Shown here: piece after piece, positions 44,400 to 55,711 of the stretch
How positions within the stretch are numbered: the first letter of the stretch is position 1
Layout of the letters: every line of letters begins with the position of its first letter
Assembly: GCF_000002985.6 (NCBI RefSeq)
Contig: NC_003281.10
Coordinates: forward strand, 11,036,001-11,100,000
Direction of reading: 5' to 3'
Length of the DNA stretch: 64,000 bases
Origin: Caenorhabditis elegans
Lineage: Eukaryota; Nematoda; Chromadorea; Rhabditida; Rhabditidae
The notes under the pieces: generated by a model
The model's database searches: none
Seen by the model: the letters and a program-made list of their open reading frames with translations, nothing else
Told to the model about the DNA's origin: nothing
Translations under genes and position numbers: made by a program

Positions 44400-46680
44400 A
44401 AATTGATATTTGGTGTGTTAGTTATTGATTAGTAGGTTTGAAGAACGAAGATTTGGATGATATTTTAATTATTCGTTAGAAACTTATTGGTTCCAGCGAT
44501 CACCAAAAAACTTCAAAATTCGCCAACTTTCAAAGTGGCCGACCACCATTTTCGGTCAATTGTAGAAGTCTGAAACGTTAAAAATCCGGTGATTTCCGAC
44601 TGCGGCCAAAGTTGGTGAACCCCTGAAATTTTAGAATTTTTTAAAATTGCCGAAATTGCCAGAATCGAAAGATTGATAAAAATTATCGATTTTTCGTGAA
44701 AAGAGATCGATTTTTAAAAATTCAGCAATTATCCAAAAAATATCAATTTTTGAGAATTTTCCAAATTCGCCGAAAATTCGGCAAAGTTGCTGATTGCACG
44801 TGGTGTCAGAGTGTCTCATGTCAGTTTGATCTACGTAGATCTACAAAAAATGCGGGAAAAGAGACGCAGACTTTTCAAGTGATTTTGCATGTTGACGTCA
44901 CATTTTTTGGACAAAAAATTCCCGCATTTTTTGTAGATCAAACCGTAATGGCACCATGTGAAATCGTCGAAAATTTCAAACTAAAAAACTGGAATTTCAG
45001 TCAAATTTTGAACGGAAAGTATCGATTTTATTTGTTTATATTATTATTATTATTCAGACATGCATAAGTATATTGATAAAGTTTAAATTGGATGTCCAGT
45101 TTTGAAGAAAATAATTTTTTCGAATTTGGAAAACATTTTTGCAGATCGAACTTTCTAAATCCCCCAAAAATCGCCCAAGTGATTTTCCTGACCCAAATGC
45201 GTGATCACCAACCGAATCCATTTCTCAATTTACATATTATATCCGTTTCTTCGCCAATTTCTCCTCAAGTTGTCTTGTTGCAAAATGTATATTCCAAATG
45301 GGGTGTTAACTGTTAACGACCTGAACGAGACAGTGTACAAAATTTGAGAGACGCCGAGAAAACAAGATAGATTGTATTTGTGGACGGGATACTTATCGTA
45401 TTCTTTCATTTTCTTCAAACGATGTTGCCTAATTTCCATGTTCCATTATAGTGGAGAAATTCGAGAATATTGGATTTTTCCGGAAGTCTTGAAAGTTTTA
45501 GTATGATTTTTGGAAAAAATCTGAGTATTTTTTTTTCAAATTCCTGTTCCATTCCAAACTTTTATAATTTAGAAAAAAAATTTTAAGAAACTCTCTGGAA
45601 TAAAAATTTAGCTCTAGAATTTATTCAAATTTTCTGAAAATCTCATTTGAGAAAAAAAAAATTCCAGGGTGTTTGAATTTTTGAATTTTAAAAATTTTTG
45701 AAGGGAGCTCCGAGATTCAAAGTTTTTTTTAAAAACAATTTGGCGGGGAAATGAAAATTCTGAAAAAATTATTTTTCCGGGAAATTCTAATTTTGCAGCT
45801 GAAACGTCTCGACAAAAAACAAGAAACCAATATGAAAAGGGGGTATAGTAATGAACAGTTTAAAGCCTCTCTCCAAGTACTTGACACTTTCTCTTCAAAT
45901 ACTTACTTTACCGTTTTCTTTCTTGTTCATTGTCTTTTCTCTCACTTTTTGACAGATGTTTTCTTGTGGTTTCTTGATCAATTTGTAGTCTGACAATGCT
46001 AAATAATAATAGTTGTTGTAGAACTTTGCCTTATGCCCCATTTTAATTAAATCGGAATATTCATGAATATTTGTATTTTACCATACTTTTCATTAAATTC
46101 ACATTTTAGCCTGTATCGGCCACTAAACATTGTAAAATTTTCTTATAAAACCTCAAGCTTTTTAATTATCAATGTAATTTTAAAATATCAACAATTTTTG
46201 ATTAGTATCCGTAATGAAAATTTTATGGTTGCCATACGTGTTTCTTCTATAACAATTTTCAAAAGTCAACTTATTCGGTAAAATTTTGAGTTTCTGGAAT
46301 ATTTTCAATTTACGGTCATGAGCCATTTTGAATGTTAATTTGAAAAAAAGTATATCTTTTAATTTCCAAAAAAAAAACTGACAATTTGTCACAATTTTTA
46401 TAAAAATAAATTGTGAAATTTTCAGAAAAAAAATACAATTTTCGATAGCGAGCCATTTTAGATATTTTTTCAAAAATGGGGATATTGGAAGTTCTTTAAA
46501 AAATTGCAATTTAATGCTTCAGCTATTTCGGATTTCAACTTCTTCAAAATTTAGATTTTGAAATTTTCAGAATATAATTTTAATTTTTGTTAACGAGACA
46601 TTTTGGATGTCAATTTTGACTAAATGTAAATTTTGAAAATTTAAACTTTAAAAATTTCCAGAAATCGACATTCCACAAAA
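44400..46680. other. Gene-poor region with a palindromic repeat
   Basis: I see no supported gene. It is AT-rich, with broken open frames only. The one ordered structure is the palindrome at 44799-44962. A CTCTCC / TTTTCTTTC patch near 45870-45960 is pyrimidine-rich but has no clear role. Confidence 0.5.
44799..44962. repeat. Palindrome with CACGTGGTGTCAG and GTAGATCAAAC ends
   Basis: Left arm CACGTGGTGTCAGAGTGTCT, then GTTTGATCTACGTAGATCTA and CAAAAAATGCGGGAA; right arm TTCCCGCATTTTTTGTAGAT, then CAAACCGTAATGGCACCATG. The central part contains GAGACGCAGAC and a TGACGTCA site. It matches the half copy at 18490-18580. Confidence 0.8.
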
Positions 46681-47060
46681 ACTGTTTTGCAACATCTTCC
46701 CCCTCATTTTTTGTGACACCAATTCATGCATGGATCTCTCATCTTCCGATCATAAATCCTCGCACTCTCTCAATTTCCCGTGCTATTTCTCTCGCGGGAA
46801 CAACTGCTCTCCGAGCTCATTCATTGCTCCCCAATACAACTCTCAGTCTCTTTTCACCTTCAATTGTCTCAAATTTCGATTGTATTCGTTCCTTCCAACA
46901 ATCCAATTCGGCTTTTTCGGGTAGCAAATAGGAAATAGTAGGTGAAATGGGGAGAGCTCTCCTCTCCCATCTCATACAGTTTTCTTCACACCTCCGGCTG
47001 GCTCTATGGCAAATACTGAACACGAGGGGGGAAATGAAAAGAGCAAGTATTGGGGTAGTA
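46680..47060. promoter_or_regulatory. CT-rich, GC-richer island without a gene
   Basis: The composition is like the promoter islands elsewhere in the window (CTCTCAATTTCCCGTGCTAT, GAGAGCTCTCCTCTCCC). No splice-consistent exon follows on either strand within 2 kb. It could be a distal regulatory element or a non-coding transcript start. Confidence 0.25.
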
Positions 47061-47794
47061 GACTACTTGGATTTTGTCTCAGGATTTTTCGACAATTCCC
47101 ACTATTTTTCAGTTGAAAAATACTAGCAAATTCGATTTATCGAGAAAAAAATCTGATCCGGGAATATGCCAAGATGTGGGAGGAGCCTAGTATGTTCTTT
47201 TTGTGCAAAATTTTCGGGGGAAGTTCATATTTTCTGAGGAAAGTTTTGGCTGGAAAATTGTCTCCATTTTTTTTTCTGCGAAAACTTTGCCGGGATATTC
47301 TAATTTCATCAGAATATTTTTGGCGGGAAATTCAAAGTTTCTGGGAGTATTTAGACATAAAATACAAATTTCTTGAGAAAAATTTTGTAGGGAAATTCAA
47401 ATTTTTCGAAATAAAAAAGGTCTAAAAATTGTAGAAATGTCTTGAAAGTTCTGAAATTTTTGAAAAAAAATTTGCAATTTTCCGTAGAATTTGACTTTTT
47501 TTCCTTGTTTCTTCACGACTTCCAAAACTTTTTTTTCAGTTTTTTGGCTAACTTTGGTCATGGTATACTTTTCTATTATCTTGTTAACCTCATTTAAAAC
47601 TCTACAAGCGAACATTGGTATAGATATCCGAGTTGGCACTTGAGCTCTCAAGCTGGCTCCACTAAAGTGTTTGTTCTCACCTTATCATCACTAGTACTCT
47701 AACTAGTGAACCCTTTTCTTTCCAATTGTCGTGTGAAACATTCCTAACGAGACCTCAACTTGTTTCATATACCTTATTTCCTTTATCAATTTCA

Positions 47795-48064
47795 AAAATT
47801 TGGCAGAAAATTGATTGCCAAAATTGGCAGAAACTTACTAAAATTTGGCAGAAAAAGTTACCAAAATTTGGCAGTTAGTTGCCAAAATTCGGCAGAAAGT
47901 TACCAAAACTTGGCAGAAAGTTTCTAAAAATTGACAGAAAATAGCCAAACGTTTGGCAGAAAGTTGCCAAAATTTGGCAGAAAGTTACAAAAATTCCGCA
48001 GAAAATTACCAAAATTTTGGCAAAAAAATGTGAAAGTTGTCGAAGTTTGGCAGAAAGTTGCAAA
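47795..48064. repeat. TTGGCAGAAAGTTGCCAAAA minisatellite
   Basis: Roughly a dozen imperfect ~22-bp units of AAAATTTGGCAGAAAGTTGC. Each unit contains TTGGCA and its complement TGCCAA, so single strands could form many small hairpins. Confidence 0.9.
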
Positions 48065-49480
48065 TTTTTGAAACTCCTGCAGTACTACTTTCAAATTTCA
48101 AATTTCCGCCCGCCAAAACTGTCAATTCCCCAAATTTATCTCTTTTTCACAACCAATTCTCACCTCCAAATAGTGACAAGAAATAGATCTATAGAGAAAG
48201 AAAGAGGGGAGAAACAAAAGAGACGACAATTTCAAAATGATAGTGACACATACACCACAAGTGGTAACACTTTTTCTTATTTCTTACCGTCCTTTTTCAC
48301 ATTCCTTTCATATCACTGGTTAGCAACAATAGAAGCAAGTTTCAACTTTGCTTCAAAAGGTATAGTTTTCATTTAATTTTTTTTAAATTTCAGTGCACTT
48401 TTTAGCTGCTTCAAGAGCAAATCAGAGTTATTAAAAACTAGATTCATATTCTGAAAGCTTTCTGGCATTTTCAAAAAAAAAATTTAATCGGAAATTTTTT
48501 ATCGAATTTTTTTTTTAAGTTCAAAATACTTTCTGGGAGTGAGAAGTTATTTTTAAGGTCCATTAACATCTGGACTTAGTCCACCACACAAGCCAGATGT
48601 GCTGGGCGCAAACTTTTAATGTTTGTCATTGGCAGTTTGCACTTTTTTCAATTTTCCTTTTGAAAAAATTTATTCCTCGAACTTTTTTTAAATTTAAAAT
48701 TTGGCAACTGAACCTCTCGAACCTTCCCGCAAAATTTTTCATTAAAAATTTAAATTTCCCGCCAAAACTTCTCTCAAAAAATTTGAATTTCCCGCCCAAT
48801 TTTTTCAAATTTCTTGAATTTCCCGCGAAAGTTTATTTCAAAAAGTTTGAATTTCCAGCAGAAATTTTTCTCGGGAATTAGAATTTCGAGCCAAAATTGT
48901 TCCCAGAAAATTTAATTTTTCAATTTTTTTAAAACCCATATTTTTCCCGACCTCGTCATAATTTCCATTGTATGATGTTTTTTTTTTGATTTGAGTCTAG
49001 ATATATGTAACAAAACTAAACCTTTGTATAGACAGGCAAAACCCCAAAAAAAAATGAACAAAAGTATATATACACATGATGTGAGAGGAATTTACGTCTG
49101 CGTCTCTCTTTTTTTCGTAAGGTAATTGAACTTGTTCCAACTTTTAGTAGACTTTTGGATTTTTAAGGGGTTTTAGGAATAAAATTAACACAAATTTCAA
49201 CATTTCTGTGATTAAATTTTTCAAAAATGTTTTCCTTTGATACCAAAAATCAAATTAAAATTCTGCCACCAAATTCAAATTATATAGATTTCTAAAAAAT
49301 TTGTATTTTTATTTGCCACACTATTAATTAAAGTTAAAAATTTTAAATCATTTTAGGCGCGAAAGTCAACAATTCAAATTTTTATACCTTTGCACTTACT
49401 ATTCAAGTTAAAAATTTTTGAAATTTTTGGCGCGAAATTCAAAATCCGACTTTTCAACTTTGGCGAATGGAATTCAAATC
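48065..49480. other. AT-rich intergenic DNA with dispersed short repeats
   Basis: No gene is supported. Positions 48690-48900 hold several copies of AATTTCCCGCCAAAA-like words. A CTGCGTCTCTC motif occurs near 49098. The rest is unordered AT-rich sequence. Confidence 0.5.
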
Positions 49481-49483
49481 AGG

Positions 49484-50080
49484 GGTGGGCGGAAAATGCC
49501 GTTCGGTAAATTTTTTGTAGACAAATTCGGCAAATCGGCAAATTGCCGGTTTGCCGATTTGTTGGAAAATTTTATTTTCGGCAAACTGCTGATTTGCCGT
49601 TTGCTGGATGAAAATTTGCCGGAAGTACAGGGATTTTTTATAAGACGGAAATACTTAAAACTGTTCCTTTTTAAAGATGTTTTCTCGTTTTTTTAAAAAT
49701 ATTTTTATAGAATTCGTTTAATTTCGTTTAGTTACTTTTCAATTTTTTAAAGTTGGCAATTCGTTTGCCTATTTGCCGGAAATTCTCAATTCTGGCAATT
49801 TGCCGGTTTGACGATTTGCCGGAAATTCTCAATTCTGGCAATTTGCCGGTTTGACGATTTGCCGGAAATTCTCAATTCTGGCAATTTGCCGGTTTGACGA
49901 TTTGCCGGAAATTCTCAATTCTGGCAATTTGCCGGTTTGACGATTTGCCGGAAATTCTCAATTCTGGCAATTTGCCGGTTTGACGATTTGCCGGAAATTC
50001 TCAATTCTGGCAATTTGCCGGTTTGACGATTTGCCGGAAATTTTCAATTCTGGCAATTTGCCGGTTTGCCGATTTGCCGC
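49484..50080. repeat. CGGCAAATTGCCG repeat block with a 43-bp, seven-copy satellite
   Basis: Positions 49484-49630 start with CAGGGGTGGGCGG and contain several CGGCAAAT / ATTTGCCG palindromes. From 49787 a unit beginning CAATTCTGGCAATTTGCCGG repeats exactly every 43 bp (49787, 49830, 49873, 49916, 49959, 50002, 50045), with almost no divergence except in the last copy. The family is that of the outer element at 4007-4621. Confidence 0.95.
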
Positions 50081-51800
50081 TCTCCCCTCATTCAAATTCC
50101 AAAATTTTCAACGTTTATGGCACGAAATTCAAATTTCTAATTTTCCGAAAAACTGGTGCTCAAAAAAAATTTTTTTTTTGCAAAACCTGAACAACAAAGT
50201 GCACTGAAATGGAAACATTATCTTCCGATTTCTCTAATTTTCCCTGCTGTAATCATTAATCAATTCCCCTTGCTTATCATCATCTTTGTCATACATATCA
50301 TCATCGCCAATTAAAAGTGTGTTGTCTATACGGAACCCGTTTCGAGTTTTAATAGGCTTTTCTATTTGCTTTTTCACAATTTTTTTCAGTGTTCTGAAAA
50401 ACAAATTTTTAAAAAATAATTTTAATTTGTTCCGGCAAAATTTTGGGATTTTTTTTCAAATTTTTTCGAAAGCAATTTTTGTAGATTTCCAGAAAGTTTC
50501 TAGGTAGTGTTAATTAATTAAAATTTAATTAAAATTTTTGGAAAATCGGAAAAAAATAAAATAAATATTTTTCTATAAATTTTAGATATGAAAAATTTTT
50601 TTGCAATACTAACCTATATCCTAATCTATCGATTATCTTTTTTATCTTTTCCGGCAGATCTATGTGACCCGATGACTATTACTACTAGTACTAAACACTA
50701 TTGTTTATATCATGTTAGGAATTAATATTGCAATCAATCACTGATTTTTGATTACCTCTTTGATTTCTTTTCATTTTCATTCACCTGATTGGATTAATTA
50801 CTTTTTTGTGACAATTTTAATTCGGATTTTACAACAAGTAAGTACAGATTTTTGCATTTTTTTAAAGTGTTACTACGTATTAAAAAAATGCTATACTGGA
50901 TGAAAACCAAAATTTTTTAATTTTTTGACTAATTGATTATTCCTATTAATTTACATTAACAAACAATTAATTAACGTTATAAAAATCCAATTTTCAAAAA
51001 TTCAATCTTGTTTTGTACTCCTCTCGGACTACGTAAAGCCGCCAAGTTAAAAAAGTTCGGAAAACATTCTATTTTGAATTTCATAGTATTAAAACTGGTT
51101 TATAAATGTTTTCGGAGCAACTCAAAATTGCAAATATGTTCCACTGACTGCATGTGTACTTCACGTGGACAATTTGCAATTTTCAATTTTTAAATATAAA
51201 TTTTTGGTTGAAAAATCGATGAGTTAGCTGTATTTTAAATCTGAAAATCTCAGTGTTCCATGGAAAAAATTAAAAATTCTGTACTCCTCCTGGAAAATTA
51301 AACACATTTTTTTTCGATTTTATAAACTTTTTGAAAATCAAATAATTTAAATTAAAATTTTACCGACTCTGCGAGGACTAAATTTAAGTTTGTGCGTCTG
51401 CCGTGTACTCCTCTCGGACAAATTTCAAATTTTCAAAAAATCATTTTTCTGAAAACTTTCTCATAAATTCAAATTTTTATTCCTAGCTCTAAAAAAATAA
51501 AAATAAAAATCTATTGTATCAATTCCCAGACAGTTTCACACTTTCCCTGCGAAAAAAACCGATTCTTATCAGATATTGCCACGTCACCAAGCATTCCATA
51601 TTCCCGACACACATGTTCCACTCGGCCGCCATTCTTATCGCCATTTCTTTTTTTTTTCGATTCTCTGTGTCTCTTAATCTTTCCATATACTTTTTTATCT
51701 ATTCCTACCATCATCTTCATCAGAAACCGTCTTTACATTCAACTCGCCCCATAAATGCTTCATGCCTCTCCGGGCCCTGTAATTGTGCGGCAGGGGATTG
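50081..51800. other. Intergenic DNA with the TGTACTCCTCTCGGAC motif
   Basis: No gene is supported. TGTACTCCTCTCGGAC or close variants occur near 51013, 51285 and 51402; a variant near 41512 (TGTACTCCTCTTGGAC) and the complement near 62818 belong to the same set. The spacing is irregular, so this is a dispersed motif rather than a satellite. Positions 51520-51780 are CT-rich and may be promoter DNA for the gene at 52490. Confidence 0.5.
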
Positions 51801-53230
51801 GGAAAAACGCTTATAACTTTGCAGCCATAGGAGGCGCAAAAAAGTTGTCAATAGACAAATTGTAGAAAATAAAATTTCCTATATTTTGTTAGTTAACAAC
51901 TTTTTGATAATTTTATTGGCTGAATTTATATACCAGTTTTTAAAAATTCTTCTTTTTGAATTTTCTCATATATTTTATTAACAAGTAAGGCCTTCTCAAA
52001 AACTTTTCAATTTTCTCACTTTCTCGATCTTCCCATTCCCCGGTATTGAATCTATGATCTCGAGTCCATTTTCTTTTCTTTAATATTTTTTATTCTTTAT
52101 TGTTCTTGTTTTCTGTACCCCACCCATTTCTCGAGATGAACTCTTGCTGGGGTTGTCTCGTTTTATAAATTTATTTTCTCATTAAACCTTAAATTGTACT
52201 ACCTTTCAATGTATTACCTTTTGGCTCTTAATGTTGAAAATAAATCAAATCAATCAAATCAAGGCCTTCTCAATTTGAATGTTATCAGAAATTTAACAAG
52301 AAATAATCTGTAAAAAATTAATTTTCTACAACTTATCAGTTGACAACTTTTTGTACCTTCTATCACTAAAAAGATATCAATTTTTCAAAAATTCTACATC
52401 CCTTTTTTTTCTTTTTTTGCAACTCTTTCTTGCACCTCATTTTGCTTCTAAATTTGATTTTAAAAAATATAGTTCATAATTTTCAGGTAATGGACGTTAC
52501 AGCGACACCGCGACCACACTCCAAGTTTGTTTTTTTTTGTTTTTTTTTTTGAAAAAATAATTTGGAAAATTTTTTTTTTTTAAATTTTGAATTTCCAAAA
52601 ATGTTTTATTACTTTTTAGATATATCTAGGAACTATATTTTGAAAATATTTTACAGAAAAATTTTTAAAAATTCTTATGGCAGTCTGATACAGCTTAAAC
52701 TTTTTTTCTGAAATTTTGACTTTATACCGCAATATCTCAAAAACCAATTGAGCTACTAAACAGTTGTCAACTAAAAACTTGTAGTTAATTTATCTTTCTA
52801 CATTTTCTTAGCTGACAACTTTTTTATACCTCTTATGACTATTGAAACAAATACTCTTAAAAAAACTGTAAAAATTCTGAAAATTTATAATTTAAAAATT
52901 CGAACACTGAAATCTAAAAAACCAATAAAGTTATCAAAAAATAGCAAACTAATAAAATGTAGTAAATAAACTTTCCTACAATTTGTCAGTTGACAACTTT
53001 TGATATTTTTCCCAGTTTTTGAAATATGAAGGTTTTGAGCGAACCAGTTTTTTTCGCATGTGCAAATGATGCTCTTGCTCCGAGAGCTTATAACTCTTCG
53101 AAAACTAAATATAGGATTAAATTGATAATATAGTAACATTTTCTGCATAATTTACTACATTTTAGTAGTTGACAACTTTTTCATATCTCAAACTTCAGCA
53201 GAGATATGATAATTTGAAAAAATCGAAAAA
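51800..53230. repeat. Hairpin repeat family GTTGTCAACTGAC ... GTCAGTTGACAACTTTTT
   Basis: Repeated modules with a TTATAACT / CAAATTGTAGAAAAT half and a TTGTCAGTTGACAACTTTTT half occur near 51820-51915, 52310-52375, 52770-52850, 52925-53015 and 53085-53210. They surround the first exon of the 52490 gene and fill its first intron. The same words occur in the chemoreceptor introns (38760-40235). Confidence 0.8.
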
Positions 53231-55366
53231 AAAAAATCAAAAATTTTTTTTTTCTCTCACAACTCAATCAATATAATTTTTCAGCACTCAGCGCCCAACA
53301 CAGGCCTATTATGTGCCTAGGAAGTTGCTCGAGTGTGGTCGCGGCCCGCAATCAAAACCAACGACTATCGACAAAAATGAAAAGGTTGGAATTTAATGGC
53401 CTATATTTCTTTAACTTAAAAAACGTTTTTTAAACAAAATTTTGCCGACTTAAGATCACGGGGTTCTGGCCTTCCTCGTTGATTTTTTTCGCGCTCCATT
53501 GACAATCGCCTGCCGGACAACGCGTGGGAAAGTCGTGTACTCGACACGGACGAATACATTTAGTTTTACACTAAAAAAGAGTCGCGACGCGACACGCAAC
53601 GCGCCGTAAATCTACCCCAGATATGGCCGAGCCAAAATGGCCTAGTTCGGCAAACTCTTCCATTTCAATTTATGAGGGAAGCCAGAAATCCGTGTTAAGA
53701 TAAAATCAATAGATTTCATCAAAATTTACACCAAGAAAATCCGAAAAATTAGGCCCGCCCCTTTTTTCCAATTTCGAAAATGTTCGGCGAATTTCCTCCT
53801 TCCAAGTCACCTAAATTTTTGCAGCCAATTCAAACTTCTGCCCAACAGAAGCAGAAGCCCCGCCCACTTATGGATACCGTTATCTCGGCTCCGCCTTCTT
53901 CTCTCAAGGTATTATAATTTTTAATTAAAAAAAAATCTAATTTTTCGACCGTAAATATTTTTGTGCTTAAAAATCTACCAATAAAGGGGCGGGGCTTTCC
54001 TAGGCCACGCCCACAATTTTCAAGATTCGGATTCTCAACCGAAATTAATTTTTCCAGGAGAAGTCCCCCCAATCCAATCGTCAAACGAAATCAAACAAAA
54101 AATCGTCACCACCGCCACGTAAATCGCCAGTGATGACGTCATCATACCAAGTACAGTACCCAAATTCGCCGCGAGACCTTCATCTCGTATCGTCGACACC
54201 ATCGTCACGCTCCTCGTCCTCAATGAGCTCAAACAATGGAATTGTGTCACCGACGTTGACCGTCTCATCGCCACGTATCGTCAAGGGCGGTCCACAGAAG
54301 TATTCGATGTCACGCCCGAACGCGTTTGCTCCGATGATTGCACAATCTGATGAGAAGGAGTGTATTTGTGATCGGAAAAATACACATGTAGTTTGTAAAC
54401 GGTATGTATCTTTTGCCTCAACGGATTCCCCGAAGAAGCGGTTCCAAAAATTGATTTGCATTTCAACGCGTTCTTGCGAAAGGTCGAAATTTAATGCTAA
54501 CCTTGGTTAACTGGGTAAAAACCAACGATATGAGAAAATGAAGGAGAGGTCACTCCCCGTGTGTGCCGACATCTCGCGGGTTCCGCGCGCCGCTGTGTTT
54601 AGCGTGCGAGTGGGAGGAGTTTGGCTAATTTTGATTGGAAGATTGGAAAAAATGTATTTCCCGACGAAAATTTATGAATATTATGTTAAATTATTGTTTT
54701 AATTCAGAAAATTTATGGAAACAGTTGAAAACTTAGGTTTTCCATCAATTTAAAAAATATTTTTGCTAAAAACGCTTCAAAAATGGGAATTTTCGATTAA
54801 ATCTTGCAGTTTTTAATTAAAAACGGTTTAAATCAACATTAAATCTATAAAGAAATATGAAAAAACCACTCAAGTTAAGACTTTTTGCTTAATTTCCCCA
54901 ATTTACCCCCAAACTCCTTCCAGTCACACGCTAAACACAGTGGTGGGCGGAACCCGCGAGATGTCGGCACACACGGGGAGTCATCTTCCTTTCAATTTCT
55001 ACTCAATTTGGTTTATACCCAGTTAACCAAGGTTAGCATTAAGTTTCGACCTTTCCAAGAATGTGTTGAAATGCAAATTAATTTTTGGAACCGCTTCTTC
55101 GGGGAATCCGTTGAAGCAAAAACTCTGAAGCTTTTAAAACATAAGAAATTTCCAGATGTGGCTACGAATGTGTTGGCCGAGTGCAAGTGACATGCGGCAA
55201 GCATCCTCTGATCCTTGCGCTCAATGATCTCCGCGAATGCCCGAATCCCGTGTGCCATAGCGTTCAGCTGCTCGAGTGCGACGAGCTCGACGATCAGGAT
55301 GTGCACGACGATGGTGTCGAGCAGCTGCTCGCCGAGCCGATTGAGAAAATCGATTTGCTGTCGTGA
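52490..55366 (+). CDS. Cysteine-cluster protein, 257 residues (5 coding exons)
   Basis: Coding exons: 52490-52524, 53285-53384, 53825-53908, 54058-54401, 55156-55366; joined length 774 nt. TTTCAG lies just before GTAATGG, so the ATG exon begins at a splice (cis or trans) acceptor and a 5' non-coding exon or spliced leader is likely. The first two thirds are Ser/Pro/Lys-rich and probably disordered. The C-terminus has a compact Cys cluster, ECICDRKNTHVVCKRCGYEC, then VTCGKHP, then LRECPNPVC, spacing suited to one or two structural zinc ions. The tail is acidic. I do not recognise a named domain. The last intron splits the Cys cluster and is almost wholly one inverted-repeat element. The gene converges on hmt-1. 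Confidence 0.82.
53500..53690. repeat. GTCGCGACGCGACACGCAACGCGCCGTAAATC repeat
   Basis: The GC-rich core GCGACACGCAACGCGCCGTA is followed by AAATCTACC and GCCGAGCCAAAATGGCC. The same sequence occurs in the opposite orientation at 60535-60640 in hmt-1. A dispersed nematode repeat. Confidence 0.85.
54408..55123. repeat. Inverted-repeat element nearly identical in extent to an intron
   Basis: Arms of ~205 bp (54408-54615 and 54917-55123) share CAACGGATTCCCCGAAGAAG, GGTTAACTGGGT, GTGTGCCGACATCTCGCGGG and GTGTTTAGCG with their complements. The element starts 6 bp inside the intron donor (54402) and ends 32 bp before the acceptor (55155). The middle is plain AT-rich DNA with no transposase. Confidence 0.9.
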
Positions 55367-55711
55367 AAAATTCTAATTTTTAATTTTTACTAAAAGAAAA
55401 AACCCAAAAAAAAAATTGAAACCGCGCTCTATTGACAATAATTTTTAAATTTTTCCTGTAATTCTACTACTGACACCTGTTCATTCGGGTCCTCTCACAC
55501 ATTTCACCCCCTGAATTTTGCTGTACATTTGTCTTTGCTTCTCTACTCTTTTTCAAAAATTTATTAATTTTTTTCTAGCAATACAAAAAAAGAATAATAA
55601 ATCAATTCGAAACATGAAAAAATGCTCAAAAATACGAAAGAGATCCCTAAAAAACAGGCAAAACAAACATTTAGTACTGAAATGGGAATTGGAAAATCGG
55701 GGGCATCAGAT
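55367..55711. terminator. Shared 3' region between convergent genes
   Basis: This 345-bp gap lies between the plus-strand stop at 55366 and the minus-strand stop at 55712. TTTATT at 55560-55565 is AATAAA on the minus strand and could end hmt-1 transcripts. No clear AATAAA is seen for the plus-strand gene. Confidence 0.45.

Noticed and set aside
46713..47023. Frames of 64-72 codons in the CT-rich island
   Set aside because: They overlap one another on both strands and have no splice partners or homology.
49787..50080. Possible CRISPR array
   Set aside because: The 43-bp units are contiguous direct repeats without unique spacers, in a eukaryotic genome. It is a satellite.
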